The notes: generated from the sequence alone by a model not told the origin. Positions 1 through 6,395 are shown, counted from the first letter of the stretch. The stretch: 8,002 nt of DNA from Candidatus Woesearchaeota archaeon (GCA_023252315.1 JAJPEB010000057.1:1-8002), one strand, 5' to 3'. Translations and numbers: made by a program.

Positions 1-2038
1 GCTCCGACGAGAGGCCGAACATCTCGCCCACCGGCATCTTGCCGAGCACGATCACGACCTCGCCCTCCTGCTGCATGTCGAGCAGCTGGCCGCGCTTGTT
101 GCTGATGAGCTTGCTGATCTCGCCCATGTGCTCGATCGGCGCCTCGAAGCGCAGCGTCTGCACGGGCTCGAAGAGCATCGGGTTCGCGTTGCGCATCGCC
201 TCGCGGATGCCGTCGCGCACGGCGGGGTACATCTGCGCGGGGCCGCGGTGGATCGCGTCCTCGTGCAGCTTGACGTCGACGAGGTGCACCATGACGCCGA
301 ACGCAGGCTCCCCCGCGATCGGCCCCTTCTGCATGACGTCCTCGAACATGTCGTTGACCAGCTCGATGATCTCGCCGATGTGGACCTCGCCCTTCGTGTC
401 GTCCGTGAAGATGCACTCGTTGAACACGTTGCGCACGTTGCGCGACTCCTTCGTGTCCATGCCCGCCTCCTGGAGCGCCTCCCAGAGCGCGTCGTCCTTC
501 TTCTTGACCCTGCCGGACGTGATCTTGCCGTCCTTGATGGCCTTCATGAGCGCGGGCGGCACCGGCTCGACGGTGAAGTAGAGCCTGTTGTGCTTGTTGG
601 GCGACTTGCCCTCGGCCGGCTCCGAGTTCTTGCGCGTGATCGTCTCGCGGTACACGACGACCGGCGGCGACGTCACGATCTCGACGTGCTTCTCCGTCTT
701 GATCCTGTTCTCGATGATCTCGAGGTGCAGCTCGCCCATGCCCGAGATCAGGTGCTCGCCCGTCTCCTGGTTGATCTCGACCTTGATCGACGGGTCCTCC
801 TTGCTGACCTGCACGAGCACCTCGATGAGCTTGGGGAGGTCGGACGGCCTCTTCGCCTCGATCGCCTTCGTGATGACCGGCTCGAAGAGGTGCGTGATCG
901 CCTCGAACGGCGTGTCCTCCTCCAGCGTCACGGTCTCGCCAGGGTACGCGTTCTTGAGGCCGCCGACGCCGATGATGTTGCCCGCGGGCACGTCATCCAC
1001 GATCTCCTTCTTCGCGCCGTTGTAGACGTAGACCTGCTGGATGCGCTGGCCCTGCTTCGCGCGGTTGAGGTACACTTCCGTGCCGCGGCGCATCGTGCCC
1101 GAGAAGAGCCTGCCCGCGCAGATCTCGCCCGCCTGCGGATCGACGACGACCTTCGTCACGACGAAGCCGAGCTTGCCCGCGGGGTCGCACGTGACGAGCG
1201 ACTGGCCCAGGGGCGAGTCAACGTCGCCATGCCAGATCTTGGGGATCCGGTACGCCGCCGCCTTCTTGGGCGAGGGATGGTGCGTGATGACCGCGTTGAG
1301 CACGACCTCGTGCAGCGCGCACTTGACCTTGAGCTCCTTGTGCGCGTCGTCGGTCTCGTACGCCTGGATGATGTCCTTGAACGAGATGCTCTTCTTCTTC
1401 ATGAACGGCACGGAGATCGCCCAGTTGTGGAACGCGCTGCCCATGCAGACGCTGCCGTCGGCCACGTTCACGGTGAACTTGTCGTGGAACTGCTCCTCCG
1501 AGATCGCGCGGATCTTGGCGTTGACCTCGGCGATGATCTTGAGGAAGCGCTCCTGCATCGCCTCCGGCGTGAGCTTGAGCTCCTTGATGAGGCGGTCGGC
1601 CTTGTTGATGAAGAGGATCGGCTGCACGCGCTCGCGCAGCGCCTGGCGCAGCACGGTCTCGGTCTGGGGCATCATGCCCTCGACCGCGCACACGAGCACG
1701 ATGCACCCGTCGACCGCGCGCATCGCGCGCGTGACGTCGCCGCCGAAGTCCACGTGGCCGGGCGTGTCGATGAGGTCGATGAGGTAGTCCTGGCTCTCGT
1801 ACGTGTGGACCATGCTCACGGCCGCGGAGTCGATCGTGATGCCGCGCTGGGCCTCGTCCTCGTGGAAGTCGAGCACGCGCGCGCTCCCCGCGAGGTCCTG
1901 GCTCATCATGCCCGCGCCCGCGAGCAGGTTGTCCGAGAACGTCGTCTTGCCGTGGTCGATGTGCGCGCAGATCGCGATGTTGCGGATATGCGTCTCCTCC
2001 TTCATGATCACCTTGACCCTGTCAACCATCTTCGCCAT
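1..2038 (-). CDS. fusA: Translation elongation factor 2 (aEF-2), C-terminus cut by window edge
   Basis: GTPase that drives ribosomal translocation in the cytoplasm. The frame is open for 679 codons from the ATG at 2038 to the left edge; about 50 C-terminal residues of domain V are probably missing. Visible motifs: P-loop AHIDHGKTT (25-33), switch I RGITID (65-70), DTPGH (91-95), NKAD (145-148). The loop LHEDAIHRGPAQ carries the diphthamide histidine at residue 597 (codon 248-250), close to its place in Pyrococcus EF-2, so diphthamide modification is expected. The start is chosen because an AGGTGG ribosome site lies at 2045-2050, six bases upstream and overlapping the ndk stop codon; the N-terminus also aligns with archaeal EF-2. 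The gene is the last visible member of the L7Ae operon. This is unusual because archaeal EF-2 is more often with rps12/rps7/tuf. No frameshift was seen. The identity is very secure. Confidence 0.97.
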   Translation of the reverse strand, partial: MAKMVDRVKVIMKEETHIRNIAICAHIDHGKTTFSDNLLAGAGMMSQDLAGSARVLDFHEDEAQRGITIDSAAVSMVHTYESQDYLIDLIDTPGHVDFGGDVTRAMRAVDGCIVLVCAVEGMMPQTETVLRQALRERVQPILFINKADRLIKELKLTPEAMQERFLKIIAEVNAKIRAISEEQFHDKFTVNVADGSVCMGSAFHNWAISVPFMKKKSISFKDIIQAYETDDAHKELKVKCALHEVVLNAVITHHPSPKKAAAYRIPKIWHGDVDSPLGQSLVTCDPAGKLGFVVTKVVVDPQAGEICAGRLFSGTMRRGTEVYLNRAKQGQRIQQVYVYNGAKKEIVDDVPAGNIIGVGGLKNAYPGETVTLEEDTPFEAITHLFEPVITKAIEAKRPSDLPKLIEVLVQVSKEDPSIKVEINQETGEHLISGMGELHLEIIENRIKTEKHVEIVTSPPVVVYRETITRKNSEPAEGKSPNKHNRLYFTVEPVPPALMKAIKDGKITSGRVKKKDDALWEALQEAGMDTKESRNVRNVFNECIFTDDTKGEVHIGEIIELVNDMFEDVMQKGPIAGEPAFGVMVHLVDVKLHEDAIHRGPAQMYPAVRDGIREAMRNANPMLFEPVQTLRFEAPIEHMGEISKLISNKRGQLLDMQQEGEVVIVLGKMPVGEMFGLSSE

Positions 2039-2048
2039 AGTCTGCCAC

Positions 2049-2531
2049 CTACTCCAGCACGTGCATGTCGTGCACGGTCTTGTACGAATGGAGCTCGTCC
2101 GCCTTGAACCAGAGCGCGATCTCCTTCTTCGCGTCGTCCTTGTTCGCCGACGCGTGGATCAGGTTCTTGATGCCGATCTTGCGCTCGTCCGCGTGCGCGT
2201 AGCTCACGTGCGCGAAGTCGCCGCGGATCGTGCCGGGCGCCGCCCCCTTGGGCTCCGTCGGGCCCACCATCTTGCGCACGACCTCGATCGCGTCCACGCC
2301 TTCGAGCACGAACGCGAGCACGGGGCCCTGCGTGATGAGGCTCTCGAGGCCGGGGTAGAACGGCTTGCTGACGTGCTCGGCGTAGTGCTGCTTGCTGAAC
2401 GCCTTGTCGACCCAGACCATCCTGCACGCGACCATCTTGAGGCCGACGCGCTCGAAGCGCGTGAGCACCTCCCCCATGAGGGAGCGCTGCACCGCGTCGG
2501 GCTTGAGCAGCACGAGGGTGCGCTCGATCAT
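2049..2531 (-). CDS. ndk: Nucleoside diphosphate kinase
   Basis: Transfers the gamma phosphate of ATP to NDPs through a phosphohistidine, keeping NTP and dNTP pools balanced. The 160-residue product begins MIERTLVLLKPDAV, the standard family N-terminus. It contains EVVRKMVGPTEPKGAAPGTIRGDF (86-106, the nucleotide-binding region; quoted here only as a landmark) and NLIHAS with the catalytic histidine at 126. The usual IHGSDS is IHASAN here, a mild variation next to the active site. Length and the extended C-terminus match long archaeal NDKs. The ATG overlaps the L24e stop codon as ATGA, and an AAGGTG ribosome site lies at 2537-2542, five bases upstream. The same frame is open upstream to 2708, but that part is low-complexity and antisense-like in composition, so the internal ATG is the true start. 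The ndk gene is a standard member of this archaeal ribosomal cluster. Confidence 0.96.
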   Translation of the reverse strand: MIERTLVLLKPDAVQRSLMGEVLTRFERVGLKMVACRMVWVDKAFSKQHYAEHVSKPFYPGLESLITQGPVLAFVLEGVDAIEVVRKMVGPTEPKGAAPGTIRGDFAHVSYAHADERKIGIKNLIHASANKDDAKKEIALWFKADELHSYKTVHDMHVLE

Positions 2532-2806
2532 CGCTGCACCTTCTCCTTCTTCGCCGCCGCTGCCTTGGGCTCGGCCGGCTCCTTGGGCACGGCGGCCTTG
2601 CGCGCGTGCGCGAGCTCGGAGAGGCGCTGCTTCTTCGCCCCCTTCGCCGCCTGCGTGAAGCCGACCTCGCGCGGCGTGCGCTTGAGCTTGTTCATGTTCT
2701 TCTCGCACCGGCGCGAGCAGAAGTAGAGGACCTTCGCGTCCTTCTTCACGTACATCTTCCCCGTGCCGAACGGGATGTCAATGCCACAGAATGAGCATGT
2801 CGCCAT
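2528..2806 (-). CDS. rpl24e: Large-subunit ribosomal protein L24e with Ala/Lys-rich tail
   Basis: Zinc-binding protein of the archaeal 50S subunit. The four zinc cysteines are C4, C7, C30 and C34 (C-x2-C-x22-C-x3-C), and the core continues to about residue 60. Two starts are possible: a GTG at 2815 and an ATG at 2806. ATG 2806 is preferred because AGGTGA at 2812-2817 lies five bases upstream of it and would overlap the GTG; the protein then starts MATCSFCG like its homologues. Length is 92 residues against roughly 60-70 for typical archaeal L24e. The extra part is a C-terminal tail rich in alanine, lysine, glutamate and proline, probably disordered and rRNA-contacting (inference). The ribosome site overlaps the S28e stop and the stop codon overlaps the ndk start, so translation of the three genes is probably coupled. 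Confidence 0.95.
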   Translation of the reverse strand: MATCSFCGIDIPFGTGKMYVKKDAKVLYFCSRRCEKNMNKLKRTPREVGFTQAAKGAKKQRLSELAHARKAAVPKEPAEPKAAAAKKEKVQR

Positions 2807-2815
2807 CGTCGTCAC

Positions 2816-3118
2816 CTACATGGACCTGCCGGCCTTGTTGAGCGGGCGTGCCTCGATCTCCGTCTCGCGCAGCATGAGGATGTCCCCGATCTGGACGGGG
2901 CCGCGCACGTTGCGCCTGATGACCTTGTTCTTGTCCCTGCCGTCGAGCACGCGCACGCGCACCTGCGTCGCCTCGCCTCGGCTGCCCGTGCGGCCGACGA
3001 CTTCCTCGACCTCTGCGGGCACCGCGAGCGTGAACGAGACGCCGGCCTTGCCAGCGCCCGCGTCCTGCGCAGGCGCCGCCCTCGCGGGGGCCTCCCTGGG
3101 TTGGTTGGGTTCTGCCAT
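2816..3118 (-). CDS. rps28e: Small-subunit ribosomal protein S28e with Ala/Pro-rich N-terminal extension
   Basis: OB-fold protein of the archaeal/eukaryotic 30S subunit near the mRNA exit channel. The core begins near residue 34 (PAEVEEVVGRTGSRGEATQV) and contains GRDK, RRNVRGPV and the family signature GDILMLRETE. Typical archaeal S28e is about 70 residues; this one is 100, with about 30 extra N-terminal residues rich in alanine, proline and glycine and a short altered C-terminus. The start is uncertain between GTG 3127, which overlaps the L7Ae stop, and ATG 3118. ATG 3118 is preferred because a weak GAGTGA ribosome site lies five bases upstream, the same arrangement seen at L24e. The extension is present with either start, so it is not a start-calling error unless an internal non-ATG start is used. 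Confidence 0.94.
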   Translation of the reverse strand: MAEPNQPREAPARAAPAQDAGAGKAGVSFTLAVPAEVEEVVGRTGSRGEATQVRVRVLDGRDKNKVIRRNVRGPVQIGDILMLRETEIEARPLNKAGRSM

Positions 3119-3123
3119 GGGAC

Positions 3124-3432
3124 TCACTCGGTGAAGTGCTTGATGAGCTCCTTCGCGTTGCCCTCGTCGACGACCGCGACCGCGGCCGTGCCGACCGGGA
3201 TGCCCGCCGCGGCTCCGAGCTCGAGCTTGCGCTCGACCTGCGCGCAGTGGACTCCCTTCTCCTTCGCGAGGAGCGGGAGGTGCATCACGATCTCCTTGGG
3301 GGTGACGTCGCTCGCGATGGCGATGAACTTCGCCTCGCCCTTCTCGAGCAGCTTCGTGACCTCGTTGCAGCCCTTCCTGATCTTGCCCGTCTTGCGTGCG
3401 ATCTCGATGATTTCAAGCGCTTGCTCTGACAT
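3124..3432 (-). CDS. rpl7ae: Ribosomal protein L7Ae (kink-turn RNA-binding protein)
   Basis: Binds kink-turn RNA in 23S rRNA and, in archaea, also box C/D and H/ACA guide RNAs and RNase P RNA. The 102-residue product has the kink-turn recognition stretch RKGCNEVTK (19-27, with N23-E24 and K27) and the LELGAAAGIP signature (70-79) that precedes the specificity loop. It is somewhat shorter than the usual ~120 residues, mostly at the N-terminus. The start is set at ATG 3432 by a strong GGAGG at 3440-3444, seven bases upstream. An in-frame ATG at 3501 would add 23 residues unlike other L7Ae proteins and lies inside a candidate kink-turn, so it is treated as leader. This is the first gene of the operon, with a TATA box at 3535-3542 and a predicted leader of about 80 bases. 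Confidence 0.95.
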   Translation of the reverse strand: MSEQALEIIEIARKTGKIRKGCNEVTKLLEKGEAKFIAIASDVTPKEIVMHLPLLAKEKGVHCAQVERKLELGAAAGIPVGTAAVAVVDEGNAKELIKHFTE

Positions 3433-3470
3433 GTGCGTTCCTCCGACCCAGCCCGACTTGGAGAACGGTA

Positions 3471-3504
3471 CCTCCTTCGGCGGGCGGGATGCCCGCGTCA
3501 TCAG
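3471..3504 (-). promoter_or_regulatory. Candidate kink-turn in the L7Ae mRNA leader
   Basis: Read on the minus strand, a UGAUGA (3503-3498) precedes a perfect six-base stem GCGGGC/GCCCGC (3491-3496 with 3480-3485, loop 3486-3490), which is followed by C-GA (3479-3477). This places GA opposite GA next to the stem (two sheared G-A pairs), a C-C pair at the position that is often non-canonical, a three-base bulge GAU (3502-3500), and a short second stem CU/AG. That is the layout of a kink-turn, the RNA shape bound by L7Ae. The second stem is only two pairs, which is the weak point. L7Ae binding to its own leader is known in some archaea; autoregulation here is inference. Confidence 0.45.
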
Positions 3505-3534
3505 TCACTGGTGTCCTCGCGGAGAAGGATGGGG

Positions 3535-3542
3535 CTTATAAG
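3535..3542 (-). promoter_or_regulatory. TATA box of the L7Ae-S28e-L24e-ndk-EF-2 operon
   Basis: The octamer CTTATAAG stands out in GC-rich surroundings. A centre near 3538 predicts transcription starting near 3512 on the minus strand, about 80 bases ahead of the L7Ae ATG and just before the candidate kink-turn. The box is palindromic, but nothing lies downstream on the plus strand to use it. Confidence 0.6.
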
Positions 3543-3619
3543 GGTTGTGGTGATGCTATGGCGACCCCTGCGACGCGCGGACCCGGGGAGCGCGCGGCCG
3601 CGCGAGGGCCAGCCCCAGA

Positions 3620-4747
3620 TCAGCCACCGCTGTTCGCGGTCTGCATGGAAGGCAGGTCGTAGATCGAGTCCTCGTCATCGTCGCCGGGCCTCGGAGGCCT
3701 GTCATGCCTCTCCTGAGGCTCGCGATCGGAGGCAGGCTCGCCTCTCCACTCCCCCCGCTGCCGCTCGAGGCCGGTCAGCACCTGCTCGCAGAACTCGACC
3801 GCGGCCACGTAGTACGTCTGCACGGGATCCGAGTCGTTCGCCGCGAGCACCTCGAGCACCGTGCTGTCTCCGTGCGGGGAGCGCACGATGTTGCTCAGCC
3901 CCGCGAGCTCGTGCTCGGAGAACACGTCCTTCTCCCGGTGCACGTACTGGAGCAGCCTGTCGTAGATCTTGCGCACGACGGCCTTCGCGCGCTGCGCGCG
4001 CTCGTGCTCGCTCGCGCTCTCGAACTCGTTGTACCACTCGCGCGGGATGCGCAGGCGCTCGCGCATGGCCGCGCTCCCGCCGTTGCTCGAGCGGTACACG
4101 CGCCCGATCGAGAAGTTGAGCGCCTTTGCCTTGTCCTCGAGCGAGCGCACGAACTGCGGGAGCGACTCGACGGAGAACTCCGCGGCCGGCATCTGCGCCT
4201 TGACGCTGCCCGCGGGCGCGCGCCTGCCCTGGTTCCCCTCCGAGACCCACGCGACGAAGACGACGATCGCCGAGAGCAGCAGCGAAACGCTCACCGCCTG
4301 CGGCACGTTGATCTTGCTCGGCAGCGAGAGGTTCGCGAACGTGAGCGCGCCGACGCCGACGAGGTGCGTGAGCGCGAGCACGATCCAGAGCACGAACGGC
4401 TTGTAGTGGCTGCTCACCGCGACGAGGCAGAGCAGGATCGTGAGCAGCAGGGGCGAGAGGCCGAGCAGCACGTTGCCGGTCGGCGAGAGCGTCATCGCGG
4501 AGAGGACAGGGACCGCGGCGAGGGCCGCGACGAGGGCGAGCGCGAGGATCGCGACCGTGCGGCGCTCCTCCCTCGAGAGCGGGGCCTGCGCCTGCCCCGC
4601 GGGGCGCTGCTCGCGCATCTTGCGCGCGCCTTCCCTCGCCTCCTTGGGGTGCGTCGCGTGCGCCGCCGCGTCGTGCGCAGGATGCGCGTGCGGCTGCGCG
4701 TGGTGCGCGGGCTCGTGGCCGTGCGCATGCGAAGAACTCCCCTCCAT
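3620..4747 (-). CDS. Four-helix membrane protein with histidine-rich N-terminus, unknown function
   Basis: I do not recognise this 375-residue protein. Residues 1-33 hold ten histidines (7, 9, 11, 15, 16, 20, 22, 25, 30, 33) spaced with alanine, proline and glycine, which could bind metal ions. A charged stretch (34-63) follows, then four predicted membrane helices (about 64-85, 93-112, 117-139, 149-168). The rest is soluble: a mixed alpha-helical-looking domain (190-330, including IGRVYRSSNGG and IPREWYNEFESAS) and a hydrophilic tail with an acidic DDDED (356-360). There is no signal peptide, and both ends are probably cytoplasmic. ATG 4747 sits about 26 bases from the TATA box at 4769-4777, so the mRNA should be leaderless, which supports this start. 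The gene stands alone, upstream of but separate from the L7Ae operon. It could be a sensor or a membrane anchor; neither is shown. Confidence 0.85.
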   Translation of the reverse strand: MEGSSSHAHGHEPAHHAQPHAHPAHDAAAHATHPKEAREGARKMREQRPAGQAQAPLSREERRTVAILALALVAALAAVPVLSAMTLSPTGNVLLGLSPLLLTILLCLVAVSSHYKPFVLWIVLALTHLVGVGALTFANLSLPSKINVPQAVSVSLLLSAIVVFVAWVSEGNQGRRAPAGSVKAQMPAAEFSVESLPQFVRSLEDKAKALNFSIGRVYRSSNGGSAAMRERLRIPREWYNEFESASEHERAQRAKAVVRKIYDRLLQYVHREKDVFSEHELAGLSNIVRSPHGDSTVLEVLAANDSDPVQTYYVAAVEFCEQVLTGLERQRGEWRGEPASDREPQERHDRPPRPGDDDEDSIYDLPSMQTANSGG

Positions 4748-4768
4748 GCCGCGTACCGCGAGGGAGCG

Positions 4769-4777
4769 TATTTAAAT
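4769..4777 (-). promoter_or_regulatory. TATA box of the His-rich membrane protein gene
   Basis: ATTTAAATA on the minus strand, an A/T block in GC-rich DNA. Its centre (4773) is 26 bases from the A of ATG 4747, so transcription should begin at the start codon and give a leaderless mRNA. Between this box and the MscL promoter (4778-4905) I see no gene or clear signal. Confidence 0.65.
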
Positions 4778-4905
4778 CTCTTGCGCTGCGGACGCGCCCC
4801 TCAGGCCTTCTCTCCAGCACCCATTCCCCGACCGATCGGCGTGCAGCTTGACGCGGCCATCGTCTTCTCGATGCGGCATCGCGCAAGGGCCCGCGGTGCG
4901 CAGCC

Positions 4906-4913
4906 CATATAAA
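4906..4913 (+). promoter_or_regulatory. TATA box of the MscL-like gene
   Basis: CATATAAA lies in GC-rich DNA with its centre near 4910. The predicted start of transcription is near 4936, leaving a leader of about 16 bases, just enough for the GGAGGG ribosome site at 4940-4945. Confidence 0.6.
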
Positions 4914-4951
4914 CCACCGCGTCCCTAGCGCACGCATCCGGAGGGTCGCAT

Positions 4952-5257
4952 ATGGGGATCATCGCTGAGTTCAAGGAATTCCTCGAAGAGTACAAGGTCA
5001 TGGGTCTCGCGGTCGCGTTCATCATCGGCGTCGCCGCGACGGCGCTCGTGCAGTCGCTCGTGAACAACGTCGTCATGCCCGCGATCACGCCATTCATCCC
5101 GGGCGGCGAGTGGCAGAAGGCGACGCTCGCGCTGGGCCCAGTCGTGATCGGCTGGGGCGCGTTCCTGGGCGCGCTCGTGAATTTCGTCATCATCGCCTTC
5201 GTGGTGTTCCTCATCGCGAAATTCGTGATGCGCGAGAAGAAGGTCACGAAGAAATAG
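4952..5257 (+). CDS. mscL: MscL-like large-conductance mechanosensitive channel, short form
   Basis: Membrane channel that opens under bilayer tension and releases solutes during hypo-osmotic shock. The 101-residue product starts with an amphipathic helix (GIIAEFKEFLEEYKVMGLAV) leading into TM1 (about 17-40, AFIIGVAATALVQSLVNNVV) and the MP turn of the family (VVMPAITPFI). A short periplasmic loop follows (about 50-65), then TM2 (66-91, GAFLGALVNFVIIAFVVFLI) and a basic end MREKKVTKK. Bacterial MscL is usually about 130-150 residues; this one lacks the C-terminal cytoplasmic helical bundle. That bundle is dispensable for gating in E. coli, so the channel is probably functional. Start ATG 4952 has GGAGGG at 4940-4945, six bases upstream. 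The gene is monocistronic and ends at a T-rich terminator. Confidence 0.9.
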   Translation: MGIIAEFKEFLEEYKVMGLAVAFIIGVAATALVQSLVNNVVMPAITPFIPGGEWQKATLALGPVVIGWGAFLGALVNFVIIAFVVFLIAKFVMREKKVTKK

Positions 5258-5270
5258 CTCAGGTAGCGTC

Positions 5271-5298
5271 CTCTTTTCTCTCGCCCGTTTTTCCTCCC
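5271..5298 (+). terminator. T-rich terminator after the MscL-like gene
   Basis: Two pyrimidine tracts with TTTT at 5274-5277 and TTTTT at 5288-5292 lie 16-35 bases after the MscL stop. Runs of T on the sense strand are the usual archaeal termination signal. It also separates this gene from the convergent prepilin peptidase gene. No hairpin is needed and no strong one is seen. Confidence 0.6.
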
Positions 5299-5334
5299 CC
5301 TCATCGGCTTCGCTGTCCGGAGGTGCGCCGCCAG

Positions 5335-6201
5335 CTAGAACGACGAGAGCAGCGAGAGCGCCATCGGCGCGAGCCAGCGCTCGAGCGCGAGCAGCGCGAT
5401 GAGCGCGAGCAGGAAGCTCGGCACGAACGGGATGCGCTCGCGCACGACGACCGTGCGCACCCTCGCGCGCTTGAGCGCCGCGATCTGCTCGAGCGTGATG
5501 CCGGGCGTGCGCCTGCTCACGAGGACCTTGCCGCGCGCCGTCACGTCCTGCGCGATCCAGTCCCCCTCCGTGAGCTTGCCCACGGGATACGGCTTCACCA
5601 TGAGGGCCTTCTCCACCACGCGGATGAAGACCCACATGTACGTGAGGAAGTAGGCGCACGCGAGCGCGAGCCCGATGAGCAGCCGCGTCCCCGCGTCCTG
5701 CACCGCGACGAAGAGGGCCGCGAGCGCGACGCCGCTCACGACGAGCGCGATGCGCAGGCGATGCACGCGCGGCGTGCGCAGCTCCTCCACGAACGCGGGG
5801 CCGAACGCCTTGCGGTGCGCGAGCGCGAGCCCGATCGTGTAGAGGAGGCCGTAGACCGCGCCCACGAGCACGAGCAGCACCACGAACTCGGGCAGCTGCA
5901 GGTTGTCCCTCGCGAGCCCCAGGACCGCGCCCGTGCCCATGATGAGCTTCGCGTCGCCGCCGCCCCACTGGCGCAGGTAGTACATCGCGAGCCCCATCGC
6001 AGCTCCCGCGAGGAAGCCGAAGAGGTGCTCGAGGAAGAGCCAGACGTCCGCGCGCACGATCGCGATGAGCAGCCCGCCGAGGAGCCCGATCACGATGAGG
6101 CCCAGGCTCACGGTGTCGGGGACTTCGCGCACCTGGATGTCGCGCAGCGCCGCGATGATGAACCCGACGAAGAGCACCGCGAGAAGCGTCCCATCCACCA
6201 T
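5335..6201 (-). CDS. Archaeal class III prepilin/preflagellin peptidase (A24 family)
   Basis: Membrane aspartyl protease that removes the class III signal peptide from archaellins, pilins and related surface proteins. The two catalytic aspartates are visible: D21 in ALRDIQVREVPD at the end of TM1, and D83 in the GGGDAKL (GxGD) motif. Further hydrophobic segments lie at about 30-49, 54-75, 104-127, 150-167 and 172-194. A soluble part (about 200-258, including EGDWI and ITLEQIAALKRARVRTVVVR) precedes a last helix with IPFVPSFLLALIALL. This C-terminal layout resembles the archaeal A24 C-terminal type II domain (Arc_PepC_II). The length of 288 is normal for that subtype. FlaK, PibD and EppA differ in substrate, and the sequence alone does not settle which this is. 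ATG 6201 lies about 28 bases from a TATA box, so the mRNA is nearly leaderless. No pilin or archaellin gene is in the window. Confidence 0.93.
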   Translation of the reverse strand: MVDGTLLAVLFVGFIIAALRDIQVREVPDTVSLGLIVIGLLGGLLIAIVRADVWLFLEHLFGFLAGAAMGLAMYYLRQWGGGDAKLIMGTGAVLGLARDNLQLPEFVVLLVLVGAVYGLLYTIGLALAHRKAFGPAFVEELRTPRVHRLRIALVVSGVALAALFVAVQDAGTRLLIGLALACAYFLTYMWVFIRVVEKALMVKPYPVGKLTEGDWIAQDVTARGKVLVSRRTPGITLEQIAALKRARVRTVVVRERIPFVPSFLLALIALLALERWLAPMALSLLSSF

Positions 6202-6225
6202 TGCGCTCGCGCCGAGGGCGCGGGG

Positions 6226-6233
6226 TATAAATA
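6226..6233 (-). promoter_or_regulatory. TATA box of the prepilin peptidase gene
   Basis: TATTTATA on the minus strand, centre near 6229.5, predicts transcription starting near 6203, two bases before ATG 6201. Read on the plus strand the same bases are TATAAATA and could in principle drive transcription from about 6256 into the hairpin cluster. Confidence 0.65.
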
Positions 6234-6270
6234 GGTTGCTGGGTCACAGGTTTCAGAAATTCCTCATCGT

Positions 6271-6395
6271 GCAGCACGCGGGTGCTGCGGAGCATCTAAC
6301 TCACGCCGTTGCGTGGTTTTGCGTCGAGTCGCCTGCAATAATCGGCGACTCTCCTGTCGGGCTCCAAGGCAGCATCCTAAGAAAAGCCCTGGATG
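6271..6395. other. Cluster of hairpins in the 233-base intergenic stretch, possible structured RNA
   Basis: This gene-free stretch (6202-6434) holds several inverted repeats in a row. They are 6271-6277 with 6282-6288 (seven pairs, loop GCGG), 6302-6306 with 6311-6315 (five pairs, loop CGTT), 6326-6333 with 6344-6351 (eight pairs, ten-base loop), and 6373-6377 with 6391-6395 (five pairs). All stems are perfect. An alternative pairing is 6359-6363 with 6385-6389. Either strand could be transcribed: TATAAATA at 6226-6233 would start a plus-strand RNA near 6256. I could not match it to SRP RNA, RNase P RNA, tRNA or a box C/D or H/ACA guide. The fourth stem overlaps the terminator of the acidic protein gene. 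Confidence 0.35.

Noticed and set aside
128..2107. 659-codon open frame on the plus strand opposite EF-2
   Set aside because: Arg/Asp/Leu/His-rich antisense shadow produced by high GC; the minus strand encodes a textbook EF-2 through the whole stretch.
3433..3501. Upstream in-frame ATG (3501) adding 23 residues to L7Ae
   Set aside because: The extension is unlike L7Ae N-termini, has no ribosome site, lies inside the candidate kink-turn, and a strong GGAGG precedes ATG 3432.
3591..3604. Perfect 14-base GC palindrome downstream of the His-rich protein gene
   Set aside because: Only G and C in a very GC-rich stretch; no T run follows, so it is not a convincing terminator and may be chance.
3704..4912. 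402-codon plus-strand frame opposite the His-rich membrane protein
   Set aside because: Composition is that of an antisense shadow, it has no ribosome site, and it runs over the TATA box of the minus-strand gene.
6245..6270. Box C/D-like motifs (minus strand CGATGAG then CTGA)
   Set aside because: The C box is imperfect, the two boxes are only about eight bases apart, and no terminal stem or inner box pair is present.
4925..6295. 456-codon minus-strand frame over MscL and prepilin peptidase
   Set aside because: Arg/Ala/His-rich, frame-shifted shadow crossing a terminator, two promoters and two well-recognised genes.
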